Shown here: piece after piece, positions 1 through 8,135 of the stretch
Layout of the letters: each line of letters begins with the position of its first letter
Numbering within the stretch: the stretch's first letter is position 1
NCBI RefSeq assembly: GCF_003945545.1
Contig: NZ_CP029617.1
Span: forward strand, 1,589,001-1,653,000
Length of the DNA: 64,000 bases
Origin: Streptomyces sp. WAC 01529
GTDB taxonomy: Bacteria; Actinomycetota; Actinomycetes; Streptomycetales; Streptomycetaceae
Direction: 5' to 3'
The notes under the pieces: model-generated
Told to the model about the DNA's origin: nothing
Database searches by the model: none
The model's input: the letters and a program-made list of their open reading frames with translations, nothing else
Made by a program: the position numbers and the translations under genes

Positions 1-1397
1 TCGACGAGCCCGCCGACGCCGCCGTCGCTGATCTGCAGGGCGCGGCGCAGCTGTTGCTCGGCGTTGGGGCCGAGGATGACGCCGATGACGGCGGGCAGGA
101 CGGGCAGTCCGTAGCGCCGCATGCCGAAGCCGATGAGGCCGATGACGAGCAGGATGACGAGGTCGGCCGGTTCGCCGCCGACCGCGTAGGCGCCGACGGC
201 CGCGAAGAACAGGATGCCCGCGTAGAGGTAGGGCCGCGGGACGCGCAGCAGCTTCGCCCAGAGGGGGGCGAGGGGGAGGTTCAGGGCGAGCAGGAGCACC
301 ATCCCCACGAACAGGGACGCGATCAGGCCCCACACCAGGTCGGGTTCGCGTTCGAAGAGCAGCGGGCCGGGCTGGATCCCGTACTGCTGGAAGGCGGCGA
401 GCATCACGGCGGCGACGGCGGTGGTGGGCAGGCCGAGCGTCAGCATGGAGACGAGGGTGCCGGCCGCCGACGCGGACGCCGCAGACTCGGGGCCCGCGAC
501 TCCCTCGATGGCGCCCTTGCCCCACTCCTCCTTGTGCTTCGAGAGCCGCTTCTCGGTGACGTAGGAGAGGAAGGTCGGGATCTCCGCGCCGCCCGCGGGG
601 ATCGCGCCGAACGGGAAGCCGATGAGCGGGCCGCGCAGCCATGACTTCCAGGTGCGGCGTACGTCGTTCCTGCCGAGCCAGGGCCGGCCGACGGGGATCG
701 CCTCGGCGCCGGTGCGGCGCAGGTGCGCGGCGACCCACAGGGCCTCGCCGATCGCGAAGAGGCCGACCGCGACGATCACCACGTCGATGCCGTCGGCGAG
801 TTGGAGCGAGCCGAAGGTGAGCCGCTGCTGGCCCGTCATCTGGTCCAGGCCGACCAGGCCGATCGTCAGACCGATCAGGAGCGAGGCGAGGCCGCGGATG
901 CGGGAGGAGCCGAGGACCGAGGTGACGGCGACGAACGCGAGCACCATGATCGCGAAGTAGTCGGGGGCGCCGATGCCGACGGCGAGGTCGGCGACGGTCG
1001 GCGCGAGCGCGACCAGCAGGAGCGTGCCGATCATGCCGCCCGCGAAGTGGCCGATGGCGGCGGCCGCGAGGGCCTGCGCGCCCCGCCCCGCCCTCGCCAT
1101 CGGGTGACCTTCCATGGCGGCGACGACGGCGGCGCTCTCGCCGGGGGTGTTGAGCAGGATCGAGGTCGTCGAGCCGCCGAACATCGCCCCGTAGTAGATG
1201 CCCGCGAACATGATGAAGGCGCCGGTCGGTTCGAGTCCGTACGTCACGGGGAGCAGCAGGGCGACGGCCATGGCGGGGCCGATGCCGGGGAGGACGCCGA
1301 TGGCGGTGCCCAGGAGTACGCCGACCGCAGCCCACAGGAGGTTCAGCGGGGTGAGGGCCGTTCCGAAGCCGTCGATGAGGGAGTTGAAGGCGTTCAT
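1..1397 (-). CDS. tctA: Tripartite tricarboxylate transporter, large permease TctA (3' end outside window)
   Basis: This is the large, roughly 12-helix membrane subunit of a TTT-family carboxylate importer. About 465 residues are visible and the C-terminus lies beyond the left edge; the family is usually about 500 residues. The N-terminus begins [17 protein letters not shown] and continues into the family-typical glycine-rich stretch [20 protein letters not shown], then [13 protein letters not shown]. The ATG start lies 1 nt after the tctB stop, so the genes are translationally coupled as tctC-tctB-tctA. Substrate (citrate or another tricarboxylate) is inferred from the family and from the citrate-type response regulator across the divergent promoter. 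The call is confident; the exact substrate is unknown. Confidence 0.93.
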   Translation of the reverse strand, partial: MNAFNSLIDGFGTALTPLNLLWAAVGVLLGTAIGVLPGIGPAMAVALLLPVTYGLEPTGAFIMFAGIYYGAMFGGSTTSILLNTPGESAAVVAAMEGHPMARAGRGAQALAAAAIGHFAGGMIGTLLLVALAPTVADLAVGIGAPDYFAIMVLAFVAVTSVLGSSRIRGLASLLIGLTIGLVGLDQMTGQQRLTFGSLQLADGIDVVIVAVGLFAIGEALWVAAHLRRTGAEAIPVGRPWLGRNDVRRTWKSWLRGPLIGFPFGAIPAGGAEIPTFLSYVTEKRLSKHKEEWGKGAIEGVAGPESAASASAAGTLVSMLTLGLPTTAVAAVMLAAFQQYGIQPGPLLFEREPDLVWGLIASLFVGMVLLLALNLPLAPLWAKLLRVPRPYLYAGILFFAAVGAYAVGGEPADLVILLVIGLIGFGMRRYGLPVLPAVIGVILGPNAEQQLRRALQISDGGVGGLV

Positions 1398-1398
1398 G

Positions 1399-1929
1399 TC
1401 ACAGCACTCCCATCAGGGGGCCGCCCGGCAGGGGCACACCGAGCAGGTTGTTGAAGACCACGTACGTGAGGACGGAGAGGACGGCGGCGATGAGCGGGTC
1501 GCGGTCGGGGTGGCGGCTGCCGAGCGCGTACGCGGAGCCCCAGAAGAGCAGTGCGCCCGCGATGGGGAAGCCGAGGGGTTCGATGAGGACGGCGGTGGCG
1601 AGGAAGACGCCCGCGAGGAGGAGCACGGTGCGCCAGTCGGCGGGTTCGGACAGGTCGATGTCCTCGCCGCCCTCGGCCTCGCCGCGGCCGCCGCGCAGTA
1701 CGTCGATGGCGAGCAGCAGGGCGACGACGAGGAGGCCGGTGCCGACGGCGACCGGCACGGTCTTCGGGCCGATGGGGCCGCGCTGGGTGATCTCCACGTC
1801 CATGGTGAGCGCGTCGGTGAGGACGAGCGCGCCGAGGAGCAGCAGGAGTACGCAGACGCCGAGTTCGGAGTGTTCGCGCAGCCAGGCGCGGCGGCCGCGC
1901 TCGGCGGGGGGCACGTCGGTCGCGGTCAC
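1399..1929 (-). CDS. tctB: Tripartite tricarboxylate transporter, small permease TctB
   Basis: This is the small membrane subunit of the TTT transporter, 176 aa from a GTG start ([16 protein letters not shown]) that overlaps the tctC stop in a GTGA. Four hydrophobic segments are visible: [48 protein letters not shown] and [24 protein letters not shown]. This matches the four-helix TctB topology. An upstream in-frame ATG would add 40 arginine-rich residues that are only a shadow of tctC, so the coupled GTG is preferred. Its role is inferred from family and position: it assembles with TctA and takes substrate from the periplasmic-type binding protein TctC. Confidence 0.9.
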   Translation of the reverse strand: MTATDVPPAERGRRAWLREHSELGVCVLLLLLGALVLTDALTMDVEITQRGPIGPKTVPVAVGTGLLVVALLLAIDVLRGGRGEAEGGEDIDLSEPADWRTVLLLAGVFLATAVLIEPLGFPIAGALLFWGSAYALGSRHPDRDPLIAAVLSVLTYVVFNNLLGVPLPGGPLMGVL

Positions 1930-2909
1930 AGTCCCAGCTCCTTCAGCACGGATACGACGCGCTTGTCCTGGGCGTCCAGGAAGTCGCCGAACTCGTCGCC
2001 GGTCAGGAAGGCGTCGTCCCAGCCGTTCGTCTTGAGGGACTTCTTCCACTCGGGTGAGGCGTGCAGCTCGCGGAAGAGTCCGGTGAGCTTCTCGCGTTCG
2101 GCGTCGCTGAGGCCGGGCGGGGCGACGATGCCGCGCCAGTTGGTGAAGGCCACGTCGTAGCCGGACTCCTTGAGGGTGGGTCCGTCCAGGCCGCGCACCC
2201 GCTTCGGGCCGGTCACGGCGAGCAGGCGCAGCTCCCCCGACTTGATCTGGTCCAGGTATTCGCCGACTCCGGAGACGCCGAAGGAGACCTTGCTGCCGAG
2301 GATCGAGGCGAGCAGTTCGCCGCCGCCGTCGAAGGGGACGTAGTTGACCTTCTTCGGGTCGATTCCGGCGGCGCGCGCCATCAGCATCGGGGCGAGGTGG
2401 TCGGGTCCGCCGGGTGCGGAGCCGCCTCCGACGGGCAGTTTGCCGGGGTTCTTCTTCCAGGCCGCGACGAGCTGCTCGATGGTCTTGTACGGGGAGTTCT
2501 TGGCGACCACGACGACGTCCTGCTCCTCGGTGAGCCGGGCGATCGGGGTGGTGTCGGCGAGGGTTTTCGGGGAGTGGTTGGAGCGGGCGGCGCCGACGAC
2601 GCCGAGGCCCATGGACATGGCGAGCTTGCCGTTGCCGTGCTCGCCGACGAGCCGGGTCAGGCCGACGGTGCCGCCGGCGCCGGGGAGGTTGAACACCTCG
2701 ATGTTGTGGGTGAGTTCCGCGTCCTCGGCGTTCTTCGCGGCGGTGCGGGCGGTGATGTCGTAGCCGCCGCCGGGGGTGTTGGGGACCATGAGGCGCAGGC
2801 CGGGGATCCGCGTGCCGGTCTCGGCGCCGCTGCCCGGGGTGAGCAGGGGCGGCGCCACGAGCACGAGCAGGGCGGCGCCGAGCAGGGCGAGGGGGGTGCG
2901 CGGGCGCAC
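1926..2909 (-). CDS. tctC: Tripartite tricarboxylate transporter substrate-binding protein TctC (Bug family)
   Basis: This is a secreted solute-binding protein of the Bug/TctC family, 327 aa from the GTG chosen here. The N-terminus is a Sec signal (VRPRTPLALLGAALLVLVAPPLL) without a lipobox cysteine. The mature domain carries the Bug signature LMVPNTPGGGYDITARTAAK, where the carboxylate-binding loop sits, and later GGGSAPGGPDHLAPM. The start is set by AGGTGG 8 nt upstream; a start further upstream would add about 19 residues without a better ribosome site. It is the first gene of tctCBA and divergent from the response regulator at 3050, so transport and sensing are probably co-regulated from 2910-3049. 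Confidence 0.9.
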   Translation of the reverse strand: MRPRTPLALLGAALLVLVAPPLLTPGSGAETGTRIPGLRLMVPNTPGGGYDITARTAAKNAEDAELTHNIEVFNLPGAGGTVGLTRLVGEHGNGKLAMSMGLGVVGAARSNHSPKTLADTTPIARLTEEQDVVVVAKNSPYKTIEQLVAAWKKNPGKLPVGGGSAPGGPDHLAPMLMARAAGIDPKKVNYVPFDGGGELLASILGSKVSFGVSGVGEYLDQIKSGELRLLAVTGPKRVRGLDGPTLKESGYDVAFTNWRGIVAPPGLSDAEREKLTGLFRELHASPEWKKSLKTNGWDDAFLTGDEFGDFLDAQDKRVVSVLKELGL

Positions 2910-3013
2910 GTGTGCCACCACCTGTCGGTTACGTCGGAGTGGGCAGGGATGTGAGGTGGCCCACATGTTGCCCGGGCGTTAACAACCTGTCTCTCTTCCG
3001 GAATCAACGGACG

Positions 3014-3043
3014 TTGTGGTCGTTGTGGTCGCGCCCATAGCCT
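3014..3043 (+). promoter_or_regulatory. Likely promoter of the response regulator, giving a leaderless message
   Basis: TTGTGG at 3014-3019 and TAGCCT at 3038-3043 are 18 bp apart. The -10 box ends 6 nt before the ATG at 3050 and no Shine-Dalgarno sequence precedes that ATG, so transcription should start at or next to the start codon. A 9-bp direct repeat, GTTGTGGTC, occurs at 3013-3021 and 3022-3030 over the -35 region and could be a regulator site. All of this is read from sequence; activity is untested. Confidence 0.4.
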
Positions 3044-3049
3044 GCGGCG

Positions 3050-3736
3050 ATGACAAGGGTCCTGGTGGTGGACGACGACTTCATGGTCGCCCGGCTGCAC
3101 GGCCGGTACGTCGCCGCGGTGGACGGATTCACCGTGGCCGGCGTCGCCCACAGCGGCGCCGAGGCGCTGGGGGCGGCCGAGCGGCTCCGTCCCGACCTCG
3201 TGCTCCTCGACGTCTATCTGCCCGACATGGACGGGATCGCGGTGCTCCGGGAGCTGCGGGCGGCCGAGGAGCGTGATCCGGGGCGGGAGCCGGTGGACGC
3301 CCTGTTCATCACGGCCGCGCGGGACGCGGAGGTCGTGCGGGCGGCGCTGCGGGCGGGGGCCCTGCACTATCTGATCAAGCCGTTCAACCAGGCGGCCCTG
3401 CACGAGCAGTTGCGGCACGTCGCGGCGCTCCGGGCCCGCCTCGACGGACTGCGCGAGGCCCGCCAGGAGGACGTGGACCACCTCTTCGGCACGCGCCCGC
3501 CCGGCTCCCGAGACCTGCCGAAGGGTCTCGCGGCACACACCGCGGAGCTGGTGGAGCAGACCCTGCGGAACCACCCCGGGGGCCTGTCGGCCTCGGAGTG
3601 CGCGGGCGAGGGCTCCCTCTCCCGCGTGAGCGCCCGCCGCTACCTGGAGTTCTTCGCGGACACGGGCCGCGCCGAGGTGACGCTCCGCTATGGGGGGACG
3701 GGTCGGCCGGAGCGGCGGTACCGGTGGGTGGGGTGA
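3050..3736 (+). CDS. Response regulator of the CitB/DpiA type
   Basis: This 228-aa two-component regulator has a receiver domain (residues 1-120) with the acidic pocket VVDDD, phospho-acceptor Asp54 in LLDVYLPDMDG, a switch threonine position in FITAA and the conserved lysine in YLIKPF. The C-terminal half (about 150-225) is the winged-helix of the CitB/DcuR class, seen as LSASECAGEGSLSRVSARRYLEFF. The family controls uptake of citrate and C4-dicarboxylates, which fits the divergent tctCBA operon. No cognate histidine kinase lies next to it inside the window. A decayed IS element begins directly downstream, where a partner gene might once have been, or the kinase may lie left of tctA. Confidence 0.88.
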   Translation: MTRVLVVDDDFMVARLHGRYVAAVDGFTVAGVAHSGAEALGAAERLRPDLVLLDVYLPDMDGIAVLRELRAAEERDPGREPVDALFITAARDAEVVRAALRAGALHYLIKPFNQAALHEQLRHVAALRARLDGLREARQEDVDHLFGTRPPGSRDLPKGLAAHTAELVEQTLRNHPGGLSASECAGEGSLSRVSARRYLEFFADTGRAEVTLRYGGTGRPERRYRWVG

Positions 3737-3759
3737 GCCCGCCGCGTGCACCGGTTACT

Positions 3760-3827
3760 TAAGCCGGGTGCTTGCTTGTGCCGGGTGGTTACTCAAGCCG
3801 GGTGCTTGCTCAAGCCGGGTGCAGGAG
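3760..3827. repeat. Four tandem 17-bp repeats at the broken end of an IS element
   Basis: Units run 3760-3776, 3777-3793, 3794-3810 and 3811-3827 around the core CAAGCCGGGTGCTTGCT. Units 1 and 3 are nearly identical, and units 2 and 4 diverge at 4-6 positions. The fourth unit contains the last codons and stop of the truncated transposase, so the array seems to have grown from the transposase 3' end. There are no spacers, so this is not a CRISPR array. Confidence 0.8.
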
Positions 3828-4907
3828 CGGATGGATGGTGTGGTGGACGAGCAGGTGCCCCCACAGCTCCTGCTCGACACCGCCGGGCCAGCGTGACCGC
3901 AGGACCGGCAGGGTGTCCCGCCGCAGCGTACCGACGGCCTCCAGGGAGGCCCTGATCCCCCACCGCTCGCGGTACAGGGCTCTCAGAACGGGAGCTGGGT
4001 GCGCCTCGTGGTCCACGAGCGTCGTGATCAGGCGGTGCGGAGGGTCGTCGAGCACCCTGACTTCGGTACGCGGTCGCGCGGGACCGCAGCGCACGTCGCA
4101 GAGGGAGGAGCCGTCCGGCAGTGCGGTGTGCTCCGGCAGGACGGCGCTCTCCGGCGGGGCGGGCCGGGGTCCGGCCCGCCACAGTACGTCCGCTCCAGCG
4201 GCACGGATCGCGGGCAGCAGTTCCAGGTCGGCCGGGCCGCAGTCGGCGAGCAGCAGGTCTCCGCGGGTCAGGGCTGCCAGCAGATCGTTCGTGAGGGCGC
4301 GTCCCGTCCCGGCGGGCGGCCTCCCCAGCGCGGCGCGGGTGATGGCATGACTGCCGCACTCCGCCAGCGCCGCCAGGTGCGCCTGCGGCAGGGCCGCGGA
4401 CCCCGCCCCGGTGATCGACGGACAGCCGTAACGGGCCCGGTTCTCCGGCGTGTCCGGGACGCCGAGCGCGGTCGCGTCGGCCGCCAGCACCCGCCACCCC
4501 GGATAGCGGGCGCACCTCTCCTCGGTGCGCCGGGCCCGCGCGTCACGGGCGGCTTGCGCGAACAGCGCGGCCAGCGGCTCGGGCCCCAAGCGCACGCGGG
4601 CCCGGGAGATGGCGGCGGACGTGGGCGCCGCGGGAGGGCAGCCGTCCTGCCGGGTCACCCAGGACATCGCCTCGGCCAGCCTTCTGGCCACCTGGTCGTA
4701 ACTGTGCTGGGCGAACAGGCATATGGCGAGGATGAAGTACACCACTGTGCGGGCGGGCAGAAGCCGGCTGCGCCGCTCGGTCCTGCCGCATTCCGCGATC
4801 ACGCGGTCCACCGCGTCAGGCGGAAATGTACGCATCAGCAGTGCGAGGGCAATGCGGTCGGACAATCCGTCGGTGGCCGCCGCCCTCAACTGCCCCGGCC
4901 GTGGCAT
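3810..4907 (-). pseudogene. Decayed IS4-family DDE transposase
   Basis: This 365-aa reading frame starts MPRPGQLRAAATDGLSDRI, after an AAGGTG ribosome site, and has the IS4 N-terminal domain (residues 10-85) and the first two catalytic aspartates, Asp144 in LAADATALG and Asp222 in LLLADCGPAD. The third motif is broken: the family pattern Y-x2-R-x3-E-x6-K should give YRERW.IE, but the sequence reads YRERWGIR (312-319), with Arg319 where the catalytic Glu belongs and Gly where the Lys belongs. The protein also stops early, after HHTIHPLLHPA, where relatives I remember continue for roughly 60 more residues. I infer that it is catalytically dead, though it is still an open frame. Confidence 0.8.
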
Positions 4908-5080
4908 CGGAGCACCTTCCGGTCGTATTGATGAATGGCGTGCTTTAAGTCAGCAGTACCAATCGGCACCGACTTGCCCGGCCCCTGGCAGGGGTAAACC
5001 ATGAAAGCAAGCCGATACAGCCAAACCTTCCTTCTGCTGTCGGACGCGCATTTCTCGGCTCTGGTTGCATTGCACGTCGA

Positions 5081-5092
5081 AGAATCGATTCT
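5081..5092. promoter_or_regulatory. Perfect 12-bp palindrome upstream of the caspase gene
   Basis: AGAATCGATTCT lies 47 nt before the caspase start codon, flanked by TGCAC (5071-5075) and GTGCA (5093-5097). TTGCAT at 5065-5070 and GATTCT at 5087-5092 (16-bp spacing) could form a promoter, in which case the palindrome would cover the -10 box. An operator for an unknown repressor is a reasonable inference. No regulator gene is adjacent. Confidence 0.35.
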
Positions 5093-5138
5093 GTGCAGCA
5101 CGCGCGGCATGCGGAAGAAACACAGAAAGGGTTGGGCG

Positions 5139-6773
5139 ATGACAGATCGCGCGTTGCTCATCGGCATCGACGAGTATCCGGATCCGCTGAACAACCTCAA
5201 CAGTTGCGTCGCCGACACCGTGGCCTTCACCGACCTGCTCGGCGGGCTCGACTTCGACACCTCGGGAATCCGCGTGCTGCACAACGCGGACGCGACCCTG
5301 GCAGCGACCCGGGACGGTCTCGACTGGCTGCTGGAGGGGGCCGAGGAGGGGGACCGCCTGGTCTTCTTCCAGTCCTCCCACGGGTATCGCTACCTCAAGG
5401 GTGACGTCATGACGGAGGTGCTCTGCGCCTACGACGAGTTCCTGGAGGACACCGAACTCGCCGACCGCACCGCCCTCCTCCCCCAAGGCGTGCTCACCGT
5501 GGTGCTCGACTCCTGCCACTCCGGCGGCATGGAGAAGTCCCTCTTCCGCAGAGGACTCCAGGAGAGCGTGCGCACCAAGGTGTTCACGCCGCCCCGGGAG
5601 AAACTCCTGGAACGGGCCAAGTCGGTGTCACTGGCGCGCGCGTTGAAGCCCTTCGGCCGCACCACCTTGCGCAACGAGGCGTCCCTGACCCTGAACATGG
5701 CGCACGTCCCCAACAAGGCGCCCAGGACCAAGGGCGCCATCACCGGGGCGAACGAGCTGAACGCGGTGCTCCTCACCGCCTGTCAGGCGGACCAGACCGC
5801 GGCGGCCGGCAGCGCCGCGACCAACTGGCTCTCGGCGTTCACCTACGCCCTGGCCGCGGAGATGGACGCGGCGATTTCCGTCTCCGCGCTGCGCGACCGG
5901 ACGGTGCAGCGCATCGAAGACCTCAATATGAGCCAGACGCCTTGCGCCTTCGCTCCCTCGGATCAACCGCATCTCCTCACCGAAACATTTGTCTCCCGGC
6001 AGCAGACAAAGAGCAAGGAGATGATCCGACAGGTCGAGGAGATGCTCAAAGAGGTGGCCTACGCAGGCGGTGGACACAAACCTTCCACCCCTGGAAAGGG
6101 AGAAGGAATCTCAGCGAAAATCCACACACCGGAGGTAAAGGGAATGAGCACGGTAGAGCTTGAGAAGTCGGTCGGCGCGGCCACCGAAAAGATACTCGCC
6201 GGCGTGAAGACGGCGGGTAAGGGCAAGTCGGTCTGGGGCACCTTCCCGACCGACCTGAGCTACCAGCTGGACACGCAGACGGTCGCCGCCGTTCTCGCCC
6301 CCGCCATGGCGGCCGCGATTCCGGTGGACGGAAAGGCCTTCACGGTGCAGACGTCCGTGGCGGACGCGGACAATCTCCTCGACAAGGGCTTCTGGGAATC
6401 CGCGGCCAGGCTCGCACGGGTCGTCGTGCCGGCCGTCCTCGACGAGCTGACCAAGAGCGGCGGTCCCGGGAAGGGCCACTCCAAGGCCGCCGACCCGGAC
6501 GAGGTGCACCGTGAGATCGCGCGGGCGGTCCCACCGGCCCGGATGGGCGACCCGAAGTTCTTCGGGATCGTGGAGACGCTGATCGGCATCGCGGCGCCGA
6601 TCGTCATCAACGCGATCACCAAGGACTTCAAGCCCAACGAGCGTCCCACCGGCGGCAAGATCCAGGTCGATCTGCCGGCCGGGCTGAGCGACAGCGAGAA
6701 GAAGAGTTTCTGGGACGACGCCCTCGACGTGGTCAGTACGGCGCTGCCGTACGTCATCCGCGCCATCGCCTGA
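5139..6773 (+). CDS. Caspase-like protease (peptidase C14) with a long C-terminal effector-like region
   Basis: This 544-aa protein starts at the ATG 8 nt after AGAAAGG; in-frame starts upstream lack a ribosome site. Residues 1-290 form a caspase/metacaspase fold: the first strand ALLIGIDEY, then the catalytic dyad His81 in FFQSSHGYRY and Cys126 in VVLDSCHSGG, both intact. Residues 285-340 are a basic, polar linker. Residues 340-544 match no domain I know but repeat a hydrophobic pattern around a proline four times (LAPAMAAAI, VVPAVLDEL, AAPIVINAI, ALPYVIRAI), which suggests amphipathic helices. It is the first gene of a three-gene set with a trypsin-like protease and an alpha/beta hydrolase. 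A stress or anti-invader cell-death role is inferred from family and context, not shown. Confidence 0.85.
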   Translation: MTDRALLIGIDEYPDPLNNLNSCVADTVAFTDLLGGLDFDTSGIRVLHNADATLAATRDGLDWLLEGAEEGDRLVFFQSSHGYRYLKGDVMTEVLCAYDEFLEDTELADRTALLPQGVLTVVLDSCHSGGMEKSLFRRGLQESVRTKVFTPPREKLLERAKSVSLARALKPFGRTTLRNEASLTLNMAHVPNKAPRTKGAITGANELNAVLLTACQADQTAAAGSAATNWLSAFTYALAAEMDAAISVSALRDRTVQRIEDLNMSQTPCAFAPSDQPHLLTETFVSRQQTKSKEMIRQVEEMLKEVAYAGGGHKPSTPGKGEGISAKIHTPEVKGMSTVELEKSVGAATEKILAGVKTAGKGKSVWGTFPTDLSYQLDTQTVAAVLAPAMAAAIPVDGKAFTVQTSVADADNLLDKGFWESAARLARVVVPAVLDELTKSGGPGKGHSKAADPDEVHREIARAVPPARMGDPKFFGIVETLIGIAAPIVINAITKDFKPNERPTGGKIQVDLPAGLSDSEKKSFWDDALDVVSTALPYVIRAIA

Positions 6774-6787
6774 GCGGTCGGCGCGAG

Positions 6788-6816
6788 GACGGCGGCCGTC
6801 GCGCACGGCCGCCGTC
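6788..6816 (+). terminator. 12-bp hairpin between the caspase and trypsin genes
   Basis: GACGGCGGCCGT (6788-6799) pairs perfectly with 6805-6816 around a 5-nt loop, beginning 14 nt after the caspase stop. There is no U-tract. It may act as a partial terminator or as an mRNA stabiliser that sets the ratio of the first gene to the two downstream genes. The hairpin is seen directly; the function is inferred. Confidence 0.5.
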
Positions 6817-6851
6817 CCGTCGGCGTCCCACCCGGTGGAGGGAGTTGCCCG

Positions 6852-8135
6852 ATGCTCACTTCCGACGACGAGGCGGTCTACCTCAAGGCGGCCACGGATC
6901 TGGCCCGTATGACACCACCCGACCTGTCCGGTTTCCCCACGCGCACGGTCGAGGTCGCCATGCTGAAGGTCTTCGGGAGGAACGGCCCCCAGGAGAACTG
7001 GCTGAACGAGTTCCGGGGCCGGATCAAGCAGGCGAGTGAGAACACGGTCCAGCTGGAACCGGCCGAGCGGGCCGAGTTCCCGCACCCCCGCGAGAAGAGC
7101 CCCGCGGCCTCGTACCAGCGGCTGGTCTCCACCGCGGAGCGGGCCGTCCACCTCTTGGTGATGGGTCCGTTCGACCCGCCCTTCCGCTTCGTCCTGGACG
7201 AGATGGCTGCTCGCTGGCAGGCCAGTGCCGACCAGATCGCCGATACGGCGACAGCACTGCGCGAGCGGGACCTGGCTCTCGCCAACGCCCCGGACGAGAT
7301 CGAACGGCGTCAACGGCGGCTGGCCGGCCAGGGGCTCGGTCTGGAGGCGCTCGTCGGCGACGACGATTCGGTCGGGGCGAACTTCCTGAGCCGCGGGATC
7401 ACCGCCGCCCGGTCGGTGAGTCGCGTGGTCAGCGTGGCGTCGCGCCGCGATCCGCCCGTCCCGCTCGCCACGGGAGTGCTGATCGCTCCGCGGCTGCTCC
7501 TGGCGAACAACCATGTGGTGCCCGGCGAGGTCGATGCCGCGGAGGCGGCCGCGCAGTTCGGCTTCGAGGTCGACGAGGCCGGCCGTGAGGGTGAGTACGT
7601 GACCTGTCCGCTCGCCCCGGAGGTGTGCTGGTTCACCGACGAGGAACTGGATTTCACCGTGGTGGCCGTCGCCGACTCGCACGGCGAGGCACCGGGAGAG
7701 GCGTACGGCTGGGTGCCGCTCATCGAGCAGACCGGCAAAGCGCTCAAGTGCGAGGTGCTGAACGTGATCCATCATCCCGGCGGCGAGAGGAAGCGGGTCA
7801 GCATCCGCGCGAACCGGATGGTGGCCCAGGACGAGATCTGGCTGCGGTACACCAGTGACACCCGGAAGGGCTCGTCGGGAGCGCCCGTCTTCAACGATCA
7901 GTGGGAGATGGTCGCGCTCCATCGCGGAGGCATCAAATTGCGGGACGCGCAGGGAGCGCCGCTCACGCGCGACGGGCGGCGCTGGACGCCCGAGATGGGT
8001 CGTGACGCCGCCGCGTACATGGGTAACGAGGGCGCCAGGGTGAGCAGAATCGTCAAGCGGCTGAGGGCGGCCCCTCTCGCCGCGCCGATGCGGGCCCTGG
8101 TCGATACGGCGATCGAGGCGGGTGCGGGCGTATGA
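6852..8135 (+). CDS. Trypsin-like serine protease with a helical N-terminal domain
   Basis: This 427-aa protein starts at an ATG preceded by GGAGGGAG. The C-terminal half (about 185-400) is a chymotrypsin-fold peptidase with an intact triad: His221 in LLLANNHVV, Asp267 in EELDFTVVAV and Ser342 in TRKGSSGAPVF. It has no signal peptide, so it probably acts in the cytoplasm. Residues 1-170 are mostly helical and match no domain I can name. The arrangement resembles conflict-system proteases in which an N-terminal adaptor recruits the protease, but that is inference. Its stop overlaps the next start (ATGA at 8132-8135), so protease and hydrolase are made together. It could cleave or activate the caspase-like protein next door. 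Confidence 0.85.
   Translation: MLTSDDEAVYLKAATDLARMTPPDLSGFPTRTVEVAMLKVFGRNGPQENWLNEFRGRIKQASENTVQLEPAERAEFPHPREKSPAASYQRLVSTAERAVHLLVMGPFDPPFRFVLDEMAARWQASADQIADTATALRERDLALANAPDEIERRQRRLAGQGLGLEALVGDDDSVGANFLSRGITAARSVSRVVSVASRRDPPVPLATGVLIAPRLLLANNHVVPGEVDAAEAAAQFGFEVDEAGREGEYVTCPLAPEVCWFTDEELDFTVVAVADSHGEAPGEAYGWVPLIEQTGKALKCEVLNVIHHPGGERKRVSIRANRMVAQDEIWLRYTSDTRKGSSGAPVFNDQWEMVALHRGGIKLRDAQGAPLTRDGRRWTPEMGRDAAAYMGNEGARVSRIVKRLRAAPLAAPMRALVDTAIEAGAGV

Larger units (their letters stand above)
3755..4952. mobile_element. Remnant of an IS4-family insertion sequence
   Basis: The span is defined by one transposase gene and by weak candidate terminal inverted repeats: TTACTTAAGC at 3755-3764 against the reverse complement of 4942-4952 (TGACTTAAAGC). 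No clear target-site duplication was found. The 3' side carries the 17-bp tandem repeats and the transposase C-terminus is missing, so the element looks like an immobile relic. It separates the tct locus from the caspase/trypsin module. Boundaries are approximate. Confidence 0.5.

Noticed and set aside
3760..3827. Short regular repeats considered as a CRISPR array
   Set aside because: Units of 17 bp are directly adjacent without spacers and no cas gene is present.
5001..5138. Longer caspase frame from the ATG at 5001
   Set aside because: The added 46 residues lie outside the caspase fold, cover a likely promoter and palindrome, and lack a ribosome site, whereas 5139 has AGAAAGG.
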